The notes below the pieces were generated by a model. That model saw only the letters and a program-made list of their open reading frames with translations, made no database searches and was not told the DNA's origin. Positions 6,321-14,077 of a stretch of 21,597 bases of DNA are shown here, one piece after another (position 1 is the first letter of the stretch; every line of letters starts with the position of its first letter). Origin of the DNA: Chloracidobacterium sp. UBA3360 (GTDB lineage: Bacteria > Acidobacteriota > Blastocatellia > Pyrinomonadales > Pyrinomonadaceae); assembly GCA_002360555.1 (NCBI GenBank), contig DEQS01000038.1, positions 1 to 21,597 of the forward strand, written 5' to 3'. Both the position numbers and the translations under genes were made by a program.

Positions 6321-6962
6321 CTATTTCTGATCGCGGTTGATGTCGAGTGAGATCGCCGTGCGATAGATCGCGGCCGAATCGACCTCGATCTCTTTGCTCG
6401 TCGTTGAGTCTTTGTAGGTTGCGGTAATGCGGTATTTTGCACGGCCTTCTGGCTGAGAGAATGTAAATTCGCCGCTGACGTTGGTGTAACCCGTGCCGAG
6501 TCTTTGCGTGCCGCCGTCGGAATTGACCTTATCGACAGTGACCTTTGCCGCCGTGACGCTGGTCCCGTCCTTAAAAAAAACGCTGCCCTGAATGACAACT
6601 CGCGAACCGCGGTCGACCATTAGGATCAGGTTGCCGCCGAGGTCTCGCGTTTTGCCGCTTTTGACCTCGACGCCGTATTTGACACCGGTCGCATAGCCCC
6701 TGGCGTCAAAGACAAAATTATAGACGCCCGGTTCGAGACCGGAAATGACAAATTCGCCCTTGCCGTTGGTATTTGCAGAGGCGACATCTTTGCCGTTAAG
6801 CCGTGCCGTAACTGTCGCCCCGCTGAGCGAATCGCCGCGTAAATTGCGGACCTTTCCCTTAGCTCCGCCGCTGTTTTGGGCGTAAGCGGTGAGCAATAGG
6901 CAACTAACGGTGAGCAGCGTGCAGACCGCTAATCGAAAATATCTTTTACTAATTCTGTGCAT
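6321..6962 (-). CDS. Secreted protein with carboxypeptidase-regulatory-like domains
   Basis: A 213-residue exported protein. A signal peptide (VCTLLTVSCLLLTAYAQ) is followed by two Ig-like beta-sandwich modules. The first, about 33-110, has the signature GKVRNLRGDSLSGATVTARL... TNGKGEFVISGLEPGVYNFVFDARGY, the classic carboxypeptidase regulatory-like (CarboxypepD_reg) repeat. The second, about 118-205 (QGSVFFKDGTSVTAAKVTV... TNVSGEFTFSQPEG), is a degenerate copy. Such domains lie on surface or periplasmic proteins and bind carbohydrate or protein partners; here there is no attached enzyme. The ATG lies inside the last codons of the upstream SDR gene (14-nt overlap), which argues for co-transcription with the nucleotide-sugar genes. 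Confidence 0.82.
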   Translation of the reverse strand: MHRISKRYFRLAVCTLLTVSCLLLTAYAQNSGGAKGKVRNLRGDSLSGATVTARLNGKDVASANTNGKGEFVISGLEPGVYNFVFDARGYATGVKYGVEVKSGKTRDLGGNLILMVDRGSRVVIQGSVFFKDGTSVTAAKVTVDKVNSDGGTQRLGTGYTNVSGEFTFSQPEGRAKYRITATYKDSTTSKEIEVDSAAIYRTAISLDINRDQK

Positions 6963-7938
6963 GCAATGTCGGAGCGGCCTGTGAACGCATTTCTGCCGCT
7001 ACATCATTGATGATGTCTTCGAGCGTTCGGGTTGGCTGGTAGCCGATCAGGCGTTTTGCTTTTTCGAGGCTCGGAACACGCCGCTGCATGTCCTCAAAGC
7101 CCTCGCCGTACGCTTCGCTGTACGGAATATAGCGGATCTCGCTGGTGCTGCCCGTCATAGACATCGCGGTTTCAGCAAGCTTATTGATCGAAACCTCGCT
7201 GTCGCTGCCGAGATTGACGACCTGGCCAAAACACGACGGCGTTTCGATCAGCTTGGTCAAGCCATTGACGACATCCGTCACGTGGCCAAAGCACCGCGAC
7301 TGCGTACCGTCGCCGTGGACCTCTATCGTCTCATTCTTGAGAGCGGCCTTAACAAAGCGCGGCACCACCATACCGTATTGCCCCGTCTGACGCGGTCCGA
7401 CAGTATTGAAAAGCCGTGCGACGACGACCTGTAGCTGCGTCTCTTTGAAATGGGCCAGAGCCAAAAATTCGTCCAAAGTTTTGGCACAAGCATATGCCCA
7501 GCGGTGCTTATCTGTTGCACCCGTTAGCAGATCGTCCTCTTCTTTGAACGGCAGCGAGAGGCCTTTGCCATACACTTCACTAGTTGATGGGATCAGCACA
7601 CGTTTTCGGTATTTCGAGCAGTTTCCCAGCACGACATCCGTGCCGTGAAAGATCGTTTCGATCGTCTTGACGGGCTGCTCCATGATCAGCCGCACGCCGA
7701 CGGCGCTCGCCATGTGATAGACACGATCCGATTCGCGGATCAGCTCTTCCATCAGCTTGGCGTTCAAAACCGTGTCAATGATCAAGCGAAAACCGTCGCG
7801 GTCCTCAAGATGAGCGATATTTGCATATCGCCCGGTCGAAAGGTCGTCGATGACCGTGATCTCATGGCCCTCGCCCAATAATTTGTCAGCCAAATGGCTG
7901 CCTACAAAGCCGGCTCCGCCGGTGATCAGAATTTTCAT
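6949..7938 (-). CDS. NAD-dependent epimerase/dehydratase (extended SDR, NDP-sugar)
   Basis: A 329-residue extended short-chain dehydrogenase acting on a nucleotide sugar. The NAD site is TGGAGFVG at 6-13 with Asp31/Asp32 at the end of the second strand. The catalytic set is STSEVYG at 118-124 plus Tyr149 and Lys153 (YACAK). Further family motifs are ARLFNTVGPRQ and HGDGTQSRCFGHVTDVV. The pattern is that of UDP-glucose 4-epimerase and UDP-glucuronate decarboxylase relatives; exact substrate and reaction cannot be settled by eye. It lies 8 nt downstream of the UDP-glucuronate decarboxylase gene. One possibility is that it acts on the same or a related sugar nucleotide, for example as a 4-epimerase. 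No Shine-Dalgarno sequence is evident. Confidence 0.88.
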   Translation of the reverse strand: MKILITGGAGFVGSHLADKLLGEGHEITVIDDLSTGRYANIAHLEDRDGFRLIIDTVLNAKLMEELIRESDRVYHMASAVGVRLIMEQPVKTIETIFHGTDVVLGNCSKYRKRVLIPSTSEVYGKGLSLPFKEEDDLLTGATDKHRWAYACAKTLDEFLALAHFKETQLQVVVARLFNTVGPRQTGQYGMVVPRFVKAALKNETIEVHGDGTQSRCFGHVTDVVNGLTKLIETPSCFGQVVNLGSDSEVSINKLAETAMSMTGSTSEIRYIPYSEAYGEGFEDMQRRVPSLEKAKRLIGYQPTRTLEDIINDVAAEMRSQAAPTLHAQN

Positions 7939-7946
7939 AACTACGT

Positions 7947-8882
7947 TTATTTTACTACGGATCTGAAATATTCGACCGTCTTTTCGAGCCCGTCGGCAAG
8001 AGCGATCTTTGGCTGCCAGCCGAGCAGGTTGTTTGCACGATCGATATTAGGTTTGCGCTGTTTCGGGTCGTCCGCCGGCAGCGGCATAAATTCTATATTT
8101 ATCGGCTTACCGGTCGATCTGCCGACCTCATCGGCCAGTTCTTTCATCGTAAATTCACCGGGATTGCCGAGATTGACTGGCATATGTATGTCGCCGTCAA
8201 CGGCGTTCATCAGCCTAACGATGCCATCGACTAGATCACTGACGTAGCAGAACGAACGAGTCTGTGTGCCGTCGCCGTACATCGTCAGCGGTTGGCCGCG
8301 AAGGGCCTGGACGATAAAATTTGAAACGACACGGCCATCATCCTCGAGCATTCGTGTGCCGTAAGTGTTGAAAATACGCACGATACGCGTATCGACACCG
8401 CTCTGGCGGTGATAGTCCATCATTAACGTTTCCGCGACGCGCTTACCTTCGTCATAGCAACTGCGAAGGCCGATCGGGTTGACGTTACCAAAATAATCCT
8501 CGGTTTGCGGATGCACGGCCGGATCGCCATAAACTTCGGACGTCGAAGCCTGCAATATCCTAGCCCCAACGCGTTTTGCAAGCCCGAGCATATTTAGCGT
8601 GCCCATCACGTTGGTTTTTACAGTCTTGACCGGATTGTATTGGTAATGGACGGGCGATGCAGGGCAGGCAAAATTATAGATCTGATCGACCTCAAGCAGG
8701 ATCGGCTCGGTCACATCGTGACGCACTAGCTCAAAGTGCTTGTTATCCATCAAATGGACGATGTTTGACTTACGCCCGGTAAAGAAATTGTCCAAGCATA
8801 TAACTTCGTTACCATCGGCAAGTAATCTGTCGCAGAGGTGTGAGCCGATAAAACCGGCCCCACCGGTGACTAAAATACGCAT
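7947..8882 (-). CDS. UDP-glucuronate decarboxylase (UDP-xylose synthase)
   Basis: Converts UDP-glucuronate to UDP-xylose with NAD recycling (EC 4.1.1.35), supplying xylose for surface polysaccharides. The 311-residue product carries all the hallmarks: TGGAGFIGSHL at the N-terminus, FACPASPVHYQYNPV, KTNVMGTLNMLGLAKR, ASTSEVYGDP, and NPIGLRSCYDEGKR holding the catalytic Tyr-x3-Lys, plus RIFNTYGTRM and YGDGTQTRSF. Those CPASP and SCYDEGKR motifs are specific to UXS-type enzymes. I chose the ATG at 8880-8882 (MRILVTGG); an in-frame ATG at 8904-8906 would add eight residues read from the inverted-repeat element upstream. It probably shares a transcript with the following SDR gene. Confidence 0.94.
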   Translation of the reverse strand: MRILVTGGAGFIGSHLCDRLLADGNEVICLDNFFTGRKSNIVHLMDNKHFELVRHDVTEPILLEVDQIYNFACPASPVHYQYNPVKTVKTNVMGTLNMLGLAKRVGARILQASTSEVYGDPAVHPQTEDYFGNVNPIGLRSCYDEGKRVAETLMMDYHRQSGVDTRIVRIFNTYGTRMLEDDGRVVSNFIVQALRGQPLTMYGDGTQTRSFCYVSDLVDGIVRLMNAVDGDIHMPVNLGNPGEFTMKELADEVGRSTGKPINIEFMPLPADDPKQRKPNIDRANNLLGWQPKIALADGLEKTVEYFRSVVK

Positions 8883-8894
8883 AAGGAATATTTT

Positions 8895-8975
8895 GCCACA
8901 GAGCACACAGAGAACACAGAGAGAAGACGAGAAAATTAAATTCTTTTTCTCATCTTTCTCAGTGGTCTCTGTGGC
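8895..8975. repeat. CACAGAG-type inverted-repeat element
   Basis: An 81-nt element between the S9 peptidase and UDP-glucuronate decarboxylase genes. The ends are perfect inverted repeats, GCCACAGAG (8895-8903) and CTCTGTGGC (8967-8975). The left half repeats CACAGAG-like units (CACAGAG, CACACAGAG, ACACAGAGAG) and the right half is TCTC-rich, so the whole can fold back on itself around an AT-rich centre. It covers nearly the whole gap between the two genes. No open frame or transposase is present, so it looks like a small non-autonomous or structural repeat. Confidence 0.6.
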
Positions 8976-8979
8976 TGAT

Positions 8980-11235
8980 TTATTTCAGGTGCTTTTCAAA
9001 GAAAGCCAAAATGCGTTCGTATTCGTCCGCCCAACTTTCCGGCCGCACAAATCCATGATTTTCTGACGGGTATAACATCGCTTCGAAATACTGCGTCTTA
9101 CCGAGCCGTATAAGCTTTTCGATCAACTGCTGTGAATCCTGGACATGAACATTGTCATCGACCATGCCGTGCAAGATCAGCAGCGGTTTTTGCAGTTTGT
9201 CCGCATACGAGATCGGCGAACTGCGTTTGTAAGCCTCAGGATTTTTGTCAGGAAAACCAAGCCGTTGCGCCGTGTATGTCGGCGACGAAGCGTAGTAATT
9301 TTTCCAGTCCGCGACCGGTCGCAGAGCCGCCGCCGCGGCGACCTTGTCAGGAGCACGAAAGATCAGCATCTCTGCCATAAATCCGCCGTAGCTGCCGCCG
9401 TACACGCCGACCTTGTTTGGATCGACAGCGTAGTTTTTGACCATAAAATCGATCGCATCGATGTGGTCATCATAATCTTTGCCACCGAGAAAATCATAAA
9501 CATCCGTACGCCAATCGCGTCCATAACCCGCCGACCCGCGATAGTCGATGTCGAGCACGACATAACCGCGTCTGGTTAACAGATCGTTGAACATAAACTC
9601 GCGATAATAATTGTTCCAGCCATTGATCGTATTTTGCAGGTAGCCCGCGCCGTGGACAAAAATCACCATCGGATATTTCTTTTTTGGGTCGAAATCAGCT
9701 GGGCGATAAAATTTCGACGCGATCTTTTTACCGTCGCGTGACGGGATATCGACAAATCGCGGAGCGTTCCATTTGCGTGCGTCAAAAGATGCCGGAACGG
9801 TTTTGGTCAGGCGATTAACCGCCTCACCCTCTTTACAGGCATCACATACTTTTTGAGCATAAAGCTCGTCCGGTGTCTGCCACTGCGAAAAGCTGTAAAG
9901 CAGTGTCGGTACAGGATTTACCTCGTCCATCTGGGGCGAGATCTTCATCCCTTTTTCGTAAGACTGCAGCTTGGTCTTTTCGCCGCTGGCTGCATTCAAA
10001 AAGTAAAACTGACGCTCGTCAGCGGATTCCTCGGTCGAAGAATAGGCGATCGCGTTTCCACCTGCGGTCCACTTTGCCCACTCGACCTGCCACGGGCCTT
10101 TTGTTAACTGCTTTGACTCAGCGGTTCCGGTGGCCGGGTCGACCTTTGCCATATACAGGTGGTTAAAACCGTCCTTTTCCGAGCAGAAAAATAGTTGGCT
10201 TGGGTCTTTTGGATTTGGCTCAAAAATGACGGACAGCGACGCCTGCCATTTGTCATCGGTTTCGTCCGAAACTGTTATGATCTTTTCGTCTTTGCTGGCG
10301 ACATTGTGAACGTAGAATAGCTGACGCCGCTTTGTGTCTTTGTCCACACGGTCGACCATCAGGCTGCGGCCGTCCGCCGCCCAAGCCGTTCGGCGAAATC
10401 CGCCGACGCCCTCTTGTTTGGGGAGTTTTATCTCAAACGGAGCATCTCGGCTCGCATCAGTCGGCACGACGTAGAGCTTTTGCTCGGACCAGCCGCGACG
10501 AAACGTCGGTGCTTCGGTAAATTCGCCAAGATAGTTTGGCACAAATAGCGGGCGAAATTTTGAGCTATCCGACACCGTGTATGCCAGCATCTTGCCGTCT
10601 TTCGACACCGTGCCGCCGCCGACCGAGATGAACCTCGCCGGGTCAGCCTCACGCGTTAACTGCACAGTCGTTGCGTCGGAAATGTTGAGAACAAAGATAT
10701 TGCCCGCTTGCTGATACAAAATGCGGTCGTTGTCGATAAACCTCGCCCCGACCTCCGCCGCCTGAGTCTTTGTATAGCGTTTTGGTTTGCCTCCGCCAAT
10801 AGTAAAAACGTAAAGATCACCCGCCTGAGTAAAAAGCAGCCGTTTCGAGTCCGGCGACCACTCAAAATTACCGAGACCGACCTCGCGTGCCTTTACAAAA
10901 TCATCACGCACGATCAGCCCGTAATCGAGTTTGTTCTCCGGCGTGCTACGCGGAGGCGAAGACGGCAGATCGCTCACACGCAGGATGATCTGCGGCGTGC
11001 CGCCTGACGCCGGGACCATATAGAGGTCGCGCGGCAGCTTGCCATCGGCGTTCCACAAAAAGATGACCTTTGTGCCGTCCGGCGAGAGCTTTTCGCCCTC
11101 GACACGCTGTCCGGCGATCGACGGCTCGGCCATGATCTCACGCACGGTGAGGTTCTGAGCAGAAACGCTCAGAACGAGGCAAAAGATAAAAGTAAAAAGG
11201 GAAAATAGAACCTTTACAGAGGTTTTTGATTTCAT
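8980..11235 (-). CDS. Secreted S9 family peptidase (dipeptidyl peptidase IV-like)
   Basis: A 751-residue exported serine peptidase of the prolyl oligopeptidase clan, S9B/C-like. A signal peptide (KVLFSLFTFIFCLVLSVSAQ) is followed by a beta-propeller of WD40-like repeats, about residues 40-470 (SPDGTKVIFLW, FEWSPDSKRLLFT, TVSKDGKMLAYTV). The alpha/beta-hydrolase domain holds the nucleophile Ser615 in GGSYGG, Asp694 in VDDNVH, and His727 in SENHGF. The family cleaves peptides, often after proline, in the periplasm or outside the cell. I chose the ATG at 11233-11235 because it starts a proper signal peptide; longer reading would extend into the upstream gene. It follows the acid phosphatase gene by 5 nt and so is likely co-transcribed with it. 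Confidence 0.93.
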   Translation of the reverse strand: MKSKTSVKVLFSLFTFIFCLVLSVSAQNLTVREIMAEPSIAGQRVEGEKLSPDGTKVIFLWNADGKLPRDLYMVPASGGTPQIILRVSDLPSSPPRSTPENKLDYGLIVRDDFVKAREVGLGNFEWSPDSKRLLFTQAGDLYVFTIGGGKPKRYTKTQAAEVGARFIDNDRILYQQAGNIFVLNISDATTVQLTREADPARFISVGGGTVSKDGKMLAYTVSDSSKFRPLFVPNYLGEFTEAPTFRRGWSEQKLYVVPTDASRDAPFEIKLPKQEGVGGFRRTAWAADGRSLMVDRVDKDTKRRQLFYVHNVASKDEKIITVSDETDDKWQASLSVIFEPNPKDPSQLFFCSEKDGFNHLYMAKVDPATGTAESKQLTKGPWQVEWAKWTAGGNAIAYSSTEESADERQFYFLNAASGEKTKLQSYEKGMKISPQMDEVNPVPTLLYSFSQWQTPDELYAQKVCDACKEGEAVNRLTKTVPASFDARKWNAPRFVDIPSRDGKKIASKFYRPADFDPKKKYPMVIFVHGAGYLQNTINGWNNYYREFMFNDLLTRRGYVVLDIDYRGSAGYGRDWRTDVYDFLGGKDYDDHIDAIDFMVKNYAVDPNKVGVYGGSYGGFMAEMLIFRAPDKVAAAAALRPVADWKNYYASSPTYTAQRLGFPDKNPEAYKRSSPISYADKLQKPLLILHGMVDDNVHVQDSQQLIEKLIRLGKTQYFEAMLYPSENHGFVRPESWADEYERILAFFEKHLK

Positions 11236-11240
11236 ATTTT

Positions 11241-12104
11241 TTAGGGTAATTCTAATGCTGCTGCACGTTTTTCGGTCTTTTGAGCGTCGGTCAGGCGGCC
11301 GTATTCGTAGATAGCGTTTTCCCAAGTGCCGTACATGGCGTTTGGCAAAACGATCCAGCGTTTGCCCCAGTCGTTTTTGACCTTATCTACCTCGGCAAAG
11401 CGATCCGCGACGCTTTTGCGTTCAAATACGTCAGAAAGGTCGTCAAGGTTATCGCCCATCAGCATGACGATGCGGTATTTTTGCAAAACAAACTCACGGC
11501 GTGGCGTTTTGGTCGAGATATTGTTGCCCTTGTCGTCTTTTTGGCGTAGGAGAACATTATCAGCGGACACGTCCGCAAAGCCGACATTTTTGAGATTGTC
11601 GATGGTCGCTTGTTTTTGCACCTCGTCGCGGTTTGAGACGAAAAAGACTTTTACGCCTTTGGACACGGCGTAATTTAGAAAATCGACGCTGCCGGGGATC
11701 GCTTTTGCCTTACGCATCTCGCCCCACGCGTACCAATCTTTTAGGTCAAAAGCGACGCGGTTCTTGATGCCCCAAGCCTGTGACGGCGAATTATCGAGCA
11801 CCGTCTCGTCAATATCGACGACTATGGCTCGCGGCTTTTTCTGTTCAGTCTTAGGCAGTTTCTTGACGTTCTTTTTGTCGAGATCTGCGTCAAGTTGCCA
11901 ACGGCCGAGGTTGAACGCCTGATACGCGAGAGCACGATACTCGCCCGCTTTTTGCATCCATAGCGTCGCTCCGGCCTGGTATTCGTTATCAACCTTTGCT
12001 ACCGGCGCTGTTCCGGGTTGGGCAGTCGAGACGGTAACAAAATACGTCGCCGTCACCGAGCAAACGACGAGCACACACGCGTAGATACCATTTCTTAATT
12101 TCAT
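11241..12104 (-). CDS. Secreted class C acid phosphatase, e(P4)-type 5'-nucleotidase
   Basis: HAD-superfamily phosphatase related to lipoprotein e(P4), which dephosphorylates nucleotides outside the cytoplasmic membrane. In 287 residues the signature is clear: VVDIDETVLDNSP with Asp97 (nucleophile) and Asp99 (acid/base), the second motif FVSNR at 155-159, and GDNLDDLSDVF with GDNLDD at 217-222. Length and order fit the class C family. The N-terminus (YACVLVVCSVTATYFVTVSTAQ) is a signal or anchor segment. The two cysteines, at 10 and 15, are not in a lipobox, so unlike the name-giving protein this one is probably not lipidated. It heads the minus-strand series with a perfect TATAAT upstream and precedes the S9 peptidase by 5 nt, suggesting joint nutrient scavenging. 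Confidence 0.93.
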   Translation of the reverse strand: MKLRNGIYACVLVVCSVTATYFVTVSTAQPGTAPVAKVDNEYQAGATLWMQKAGEYRALAYQAFNLGRWQLDADLDKKNVKKLPKTEQKKPRAIVVDIDETVLDNSPSQAWGIKNRVAFDLKDWYAWGEMRKAKAIPGSVDFLNYAVSKGVKVFFVSNRDEVQKQATIDNLKNVGFADVSADNVLLRQKDDKGNNISTKTPRREFVLQKYRIVMLMGDNLDDLSDVFERKSVADRFAEVDKVKNDWGKRWIVLPNAMYGTWENAIYEYGRLTDAQKTEKRAAALELP

Positions 12105-12133
12105 ATTAAAAATTCCCGAGGTTATTTGAGATG

Positions 12134-12139
12134 ATTATA
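12134..12139 (-). promoter_or_regulatory. Perfect TATAAT -10 box for the acid phosphatase series
   Basis: TATAAT on the minus strand, 29 nt upstream of the ATG at 12104, with an AT-rich downstream stretch. No good -35 at 17 nt. The plus-strand small gene starts only 9 nt beyond it, so the 43-nt gap serves both directions. Confidence 0.4.
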
Positions 12140-12147
12140 GTTGATTT

Positions 12148-12324
12148 ATGCCGGAAACGCCGAAGCAAAAAGATAAGCCCGACGGACCTGTCGAGAAAGA
12201 TCCTTCGAACTGGAGCGAAGACCAGCAAAAGCGCGGCTATTACTACGACGATGCTCACGGTTATGAGAAATACGAGCCTGAGAAAGATGACGAAATCGAT
12301 GACTTAGACAAAGAGGCCGACTAA
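12148..12324 (+). CDS. Small acidic protein, 58 residues, unknown
   Basis: ATG at 12148-12150 and TAA at 12322-12324 encode a very hydrophilic protein opening MPETPKQKDKPDGPVEKDPS. It has a central aromatic patch, KRGYYYDDAHGYEKYEPE, and an acidic end, DDEIDDLDKEAD. It has no hydrophobic core, membrane segment or cysteine, so it may be intrinsically disordered or act bound to a partner. The gene fills the gap between the divergent acid phosphatase gene and the converging MATE gene with normal-looking codon use, which supports it being real. No family is recognised. The ribosome binding site is weak. A short stem CCGACT/AGTCGG (12317-12330) covers its stop codon. Confidence 0.6.
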   Translation: MPETPKQKDKPDGPVEKDPSNWSEDQQKRGYYYDDAHGYEKYEPEKDDEIDDLDKEAD

Positions 12325-12340
12325 AGTCGGTACTCCAAGC

Positions 12341-13813
12341 TCAGGCCGCCGTTGTTTCTATATCGACCTTGATCCCGCTCCATCTGCCCTGGCTAAACCT
12401 CACCAGACTTAAAACGCACCGCGTAATATGCCCCGCAAAGATCGCGAGCCAAATATGCATCGGTTCGAGCGTCATAAATTGCTTGACGGCAAAACAGATG
12501 CCGAGTGGTATCGCGACTTGAGAAATGATCGAAATGTATAACGGGCTTTTTGTGTCGCCCGTCCCTTGCAGCCCACCGGTATACGTCAGGGCGACCGAAA
12601 TAAACAGTCCCGAAAAAGCCAGAACACGAAGAAGCTGTACGCCAAGAGCGACCGCATCCGGATCGGTCATTCCGAAAATGGCGAGCAACTGCATTGGGAA
12701 AAAGAAATAAAATATCCCCAGAAACGCCGATCCGATCAGGCCAAATTTTGCTGCGGTGTTGACGGCTGCTTTTGCCCGGTCGGGATGACCGGCTCCGAGA
12801 TTCTGTCCGGCGACAGCGGCGGAGGCTCCCATCAAACCGACCGATGTCCAAGTAACGAGAGAAAAAAGCTGGCCATAAGAGACTGCAAACGCAGCCTGTG
12901 CAGCGGCGCTTTGGGCGAGGCTGCCGATGAATGACAGCATCAACACGCCACCGACGTTCATAGCAATGCCTTGGATACCTGTGGGCAGGCCAAACTTAAA
13001 TAGATTGCGAATAACCTTCCAATCCGGTGCCCAGCCTTGGCCACGCGGAAATCCGACGACCCAAGCACCGCTCCATAATTTGTAGATCGCAAACGCTCCG
13101 ACAATACCCGTCGCGATGCTCGTCCCGATCGCCGCACCCGCCGTGCCGAATGCCGGAACGGGGCCGAGGCCGCTGATAAATACTATATTTAACAACAGAT
13201 TAAGCACGGTCATAGCGATGCCGAGCATCATCGGCGTCTTAGCGTCGCCCGCCGAACGCAGAGCCCCGCTCGTCATAAAAAAGATGAGCAGGCCAATGCT
13301 AAAGACGAACGTTATGCGTAAAAAGGGAAGTGCCTCGGCCTTGACGCCCGCATCCGAGCTGACAAAATCGAGTAGATAAGGGGCCGCAAAATATCCGACA
13401 GGAGCCATAATTCCAACCGCAATAAATATCGCGGTCAAAAATGCCTGATACACGGTGCGGTTAACTTTTTCGACTTCGTGGGCACCGGCAAACCGTGCGA
13501 CCAGGACGCTCATTCCTGTAAACAGCGACGAAATAAATACGATGACGACAAGGAAGATCTGAAAGCTGATGCCGATCGCTGCGTTTGCCTTATAACCGAC
13601 CAGATTGCCAACCAGCACATGATCCACCATGCCCTGCAGCCCGGCGATCATGTTTGTCAGCATCGTCGGCCAGGCGATCTTCCAGACGGCCCGCGATAGC
13701 GGCCCCTCGACGATCGAGCGGTCAAATTTTTTCTTTGGAGGTTGGGCTGGGACCTCGCTCTCGTCTGTGACAGGAACGGGCTCGGGAAATGTCTCGGCTA
13801 ATTCTTCGGCCAT
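12341..13813 (-). CDS. MATE family multidrug efflux transporter
   Basis: A 490-residue inner-membrane exporter of the MATE class (cation-coupled drug/metabolite antiport). After a charged proline/glutamate-rich N-terminal tail of about 35 residues come about twelve hydrophobic segments in two homologous halves. Typical MATE signatures include RAVWKIAWPTMLTNM at the first helix, QGMVDHVLVGNLVG, SGALRSAGDAKTPM near the end of the first half, and the matching TGGLQGTGDTKSPL in the second. AGQNLGAGHPDRAK lies after helix 8. The ATG at 13811-13813 is preferred; a TTG at 13823-13825 overlapping the upstream stop would add four residues. Only 8 nt separate it from the DUF2442 gene, implying co-transcription. 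The transported compound is unknown. Confidence 0.93.
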   Translation of the reverse strand: MAEELAETFPEPVPVTDESEVPAQPPKKKFDRSIVEGPLSRAVWKIAWPTMLTNMIAGLQGMVDHVLVGNLVGYKANAAIGISFQIFLVVIVFISSLFTGMSVLVARFAGAHEVEKVNRTVYQAFLTAIFIAVGIMAPVGYFAAPYLLDFVSSDAGVKAEALPFLRITFVFSIGLLIFFMTSGALRSAGDAKTPMMLGIAMTVLNLLLNIVFISGLGPVPAFGTAGAAIGTSIATGIVGAFAIYKLWSGAWVVGFPRGQGWAPDWKVIRNLFKFGLPTGIQGIAMNVGGVLMLSFIGSLAQSAAAQAAFAVSYGQLFSLVTWTSVGLMGASAAVAGQNLGAGHPDRAKAAVNTAAKFGLIGSAFLGIFYFFFPMQLLAIFGMTDPDAVALGVQLLRVLAFSGLFISVALTYTGGLQGTGDTKSPLYISIISQVAIPLGICFAVKQFMTLEPMHIWLAIFAGHITRCVLSLVRFSQGRWSGIKVDIETTAA

Positions 13814-13821
13814 CGGTTTAA

Positions 13822-14061
13822 TCAATCAACAGGCTCCATTTCTGCAACGAGTGTTTCGGGGGCAATGTCCTGCTCATTGGGCCAAGTGACCGCTCCATAC
13901 TGGATGCCTACCTGATTGAAGTAATCAACATCTTGCAACTCAGCAAATACACCGTGTTCAAGATACGGGGTCACATCGAAAACTCCTACCCGCCCATCCT
14001 CGATCTCTACGCGGATACGGTAATTCGGCAAAGGGGTGACATTTTTGACGTTCCAGAACAT
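13822..14061 (-). CDS. DUF2442 family protein
   Basis: A 79-residue protein (MFWNVKNVTPLPNYRIRVEI, later GVFDVTPYLEHGVFAEL and YGAVTWPNEQDIAPETL) with the typical DUF2442 pattern. The molecular function is unknown. I chose the ATG at 14059-14061 because a GAGG Shine-Dalgarno sequence (14070-14073) lies 8 nt upstream; the ATG at 14065-14067 is only 2 nt from it. The same frame stays open upstream to 14253 but only by overlapping the DUF4160 gene, and that extension has no family match. The gene follows DUF4160 by 16 nt and precedes the MATE gene. DUF4160-DUF2442 pairs recur in many genomes and are sometimes discussed as toxin-antitoxin-like; nothing in this sequence proves that. Confidence 0.85.
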   Translation of the reverse strand: MFWNVKNVTPLPNYRIRVEIEDGRVGVFDVTPYLEHGVFAELQDVDYFNQVGIQYGAVTWPNEQDIAPETLVAEMEPVD

Positions 14062-14077
14062 GACCATTGCCTCATTC

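Noticed and set aside
7106..7125. Hairpin CCGTAC/GTACGG in the minus-strand SDR gene
   Set aside because: The encoded residues (IPYSEAYGEG) fit the enzyme family without insertion, so this is probably codon coincidence rather than a repeat element.
12317..12330. CCGACT/AGTCGG stem at the end of the 58-residue gene as a terminator
   Set aside because: Short stem, 2-nt loop and no T-run on either side; insufficient to call a terminator.
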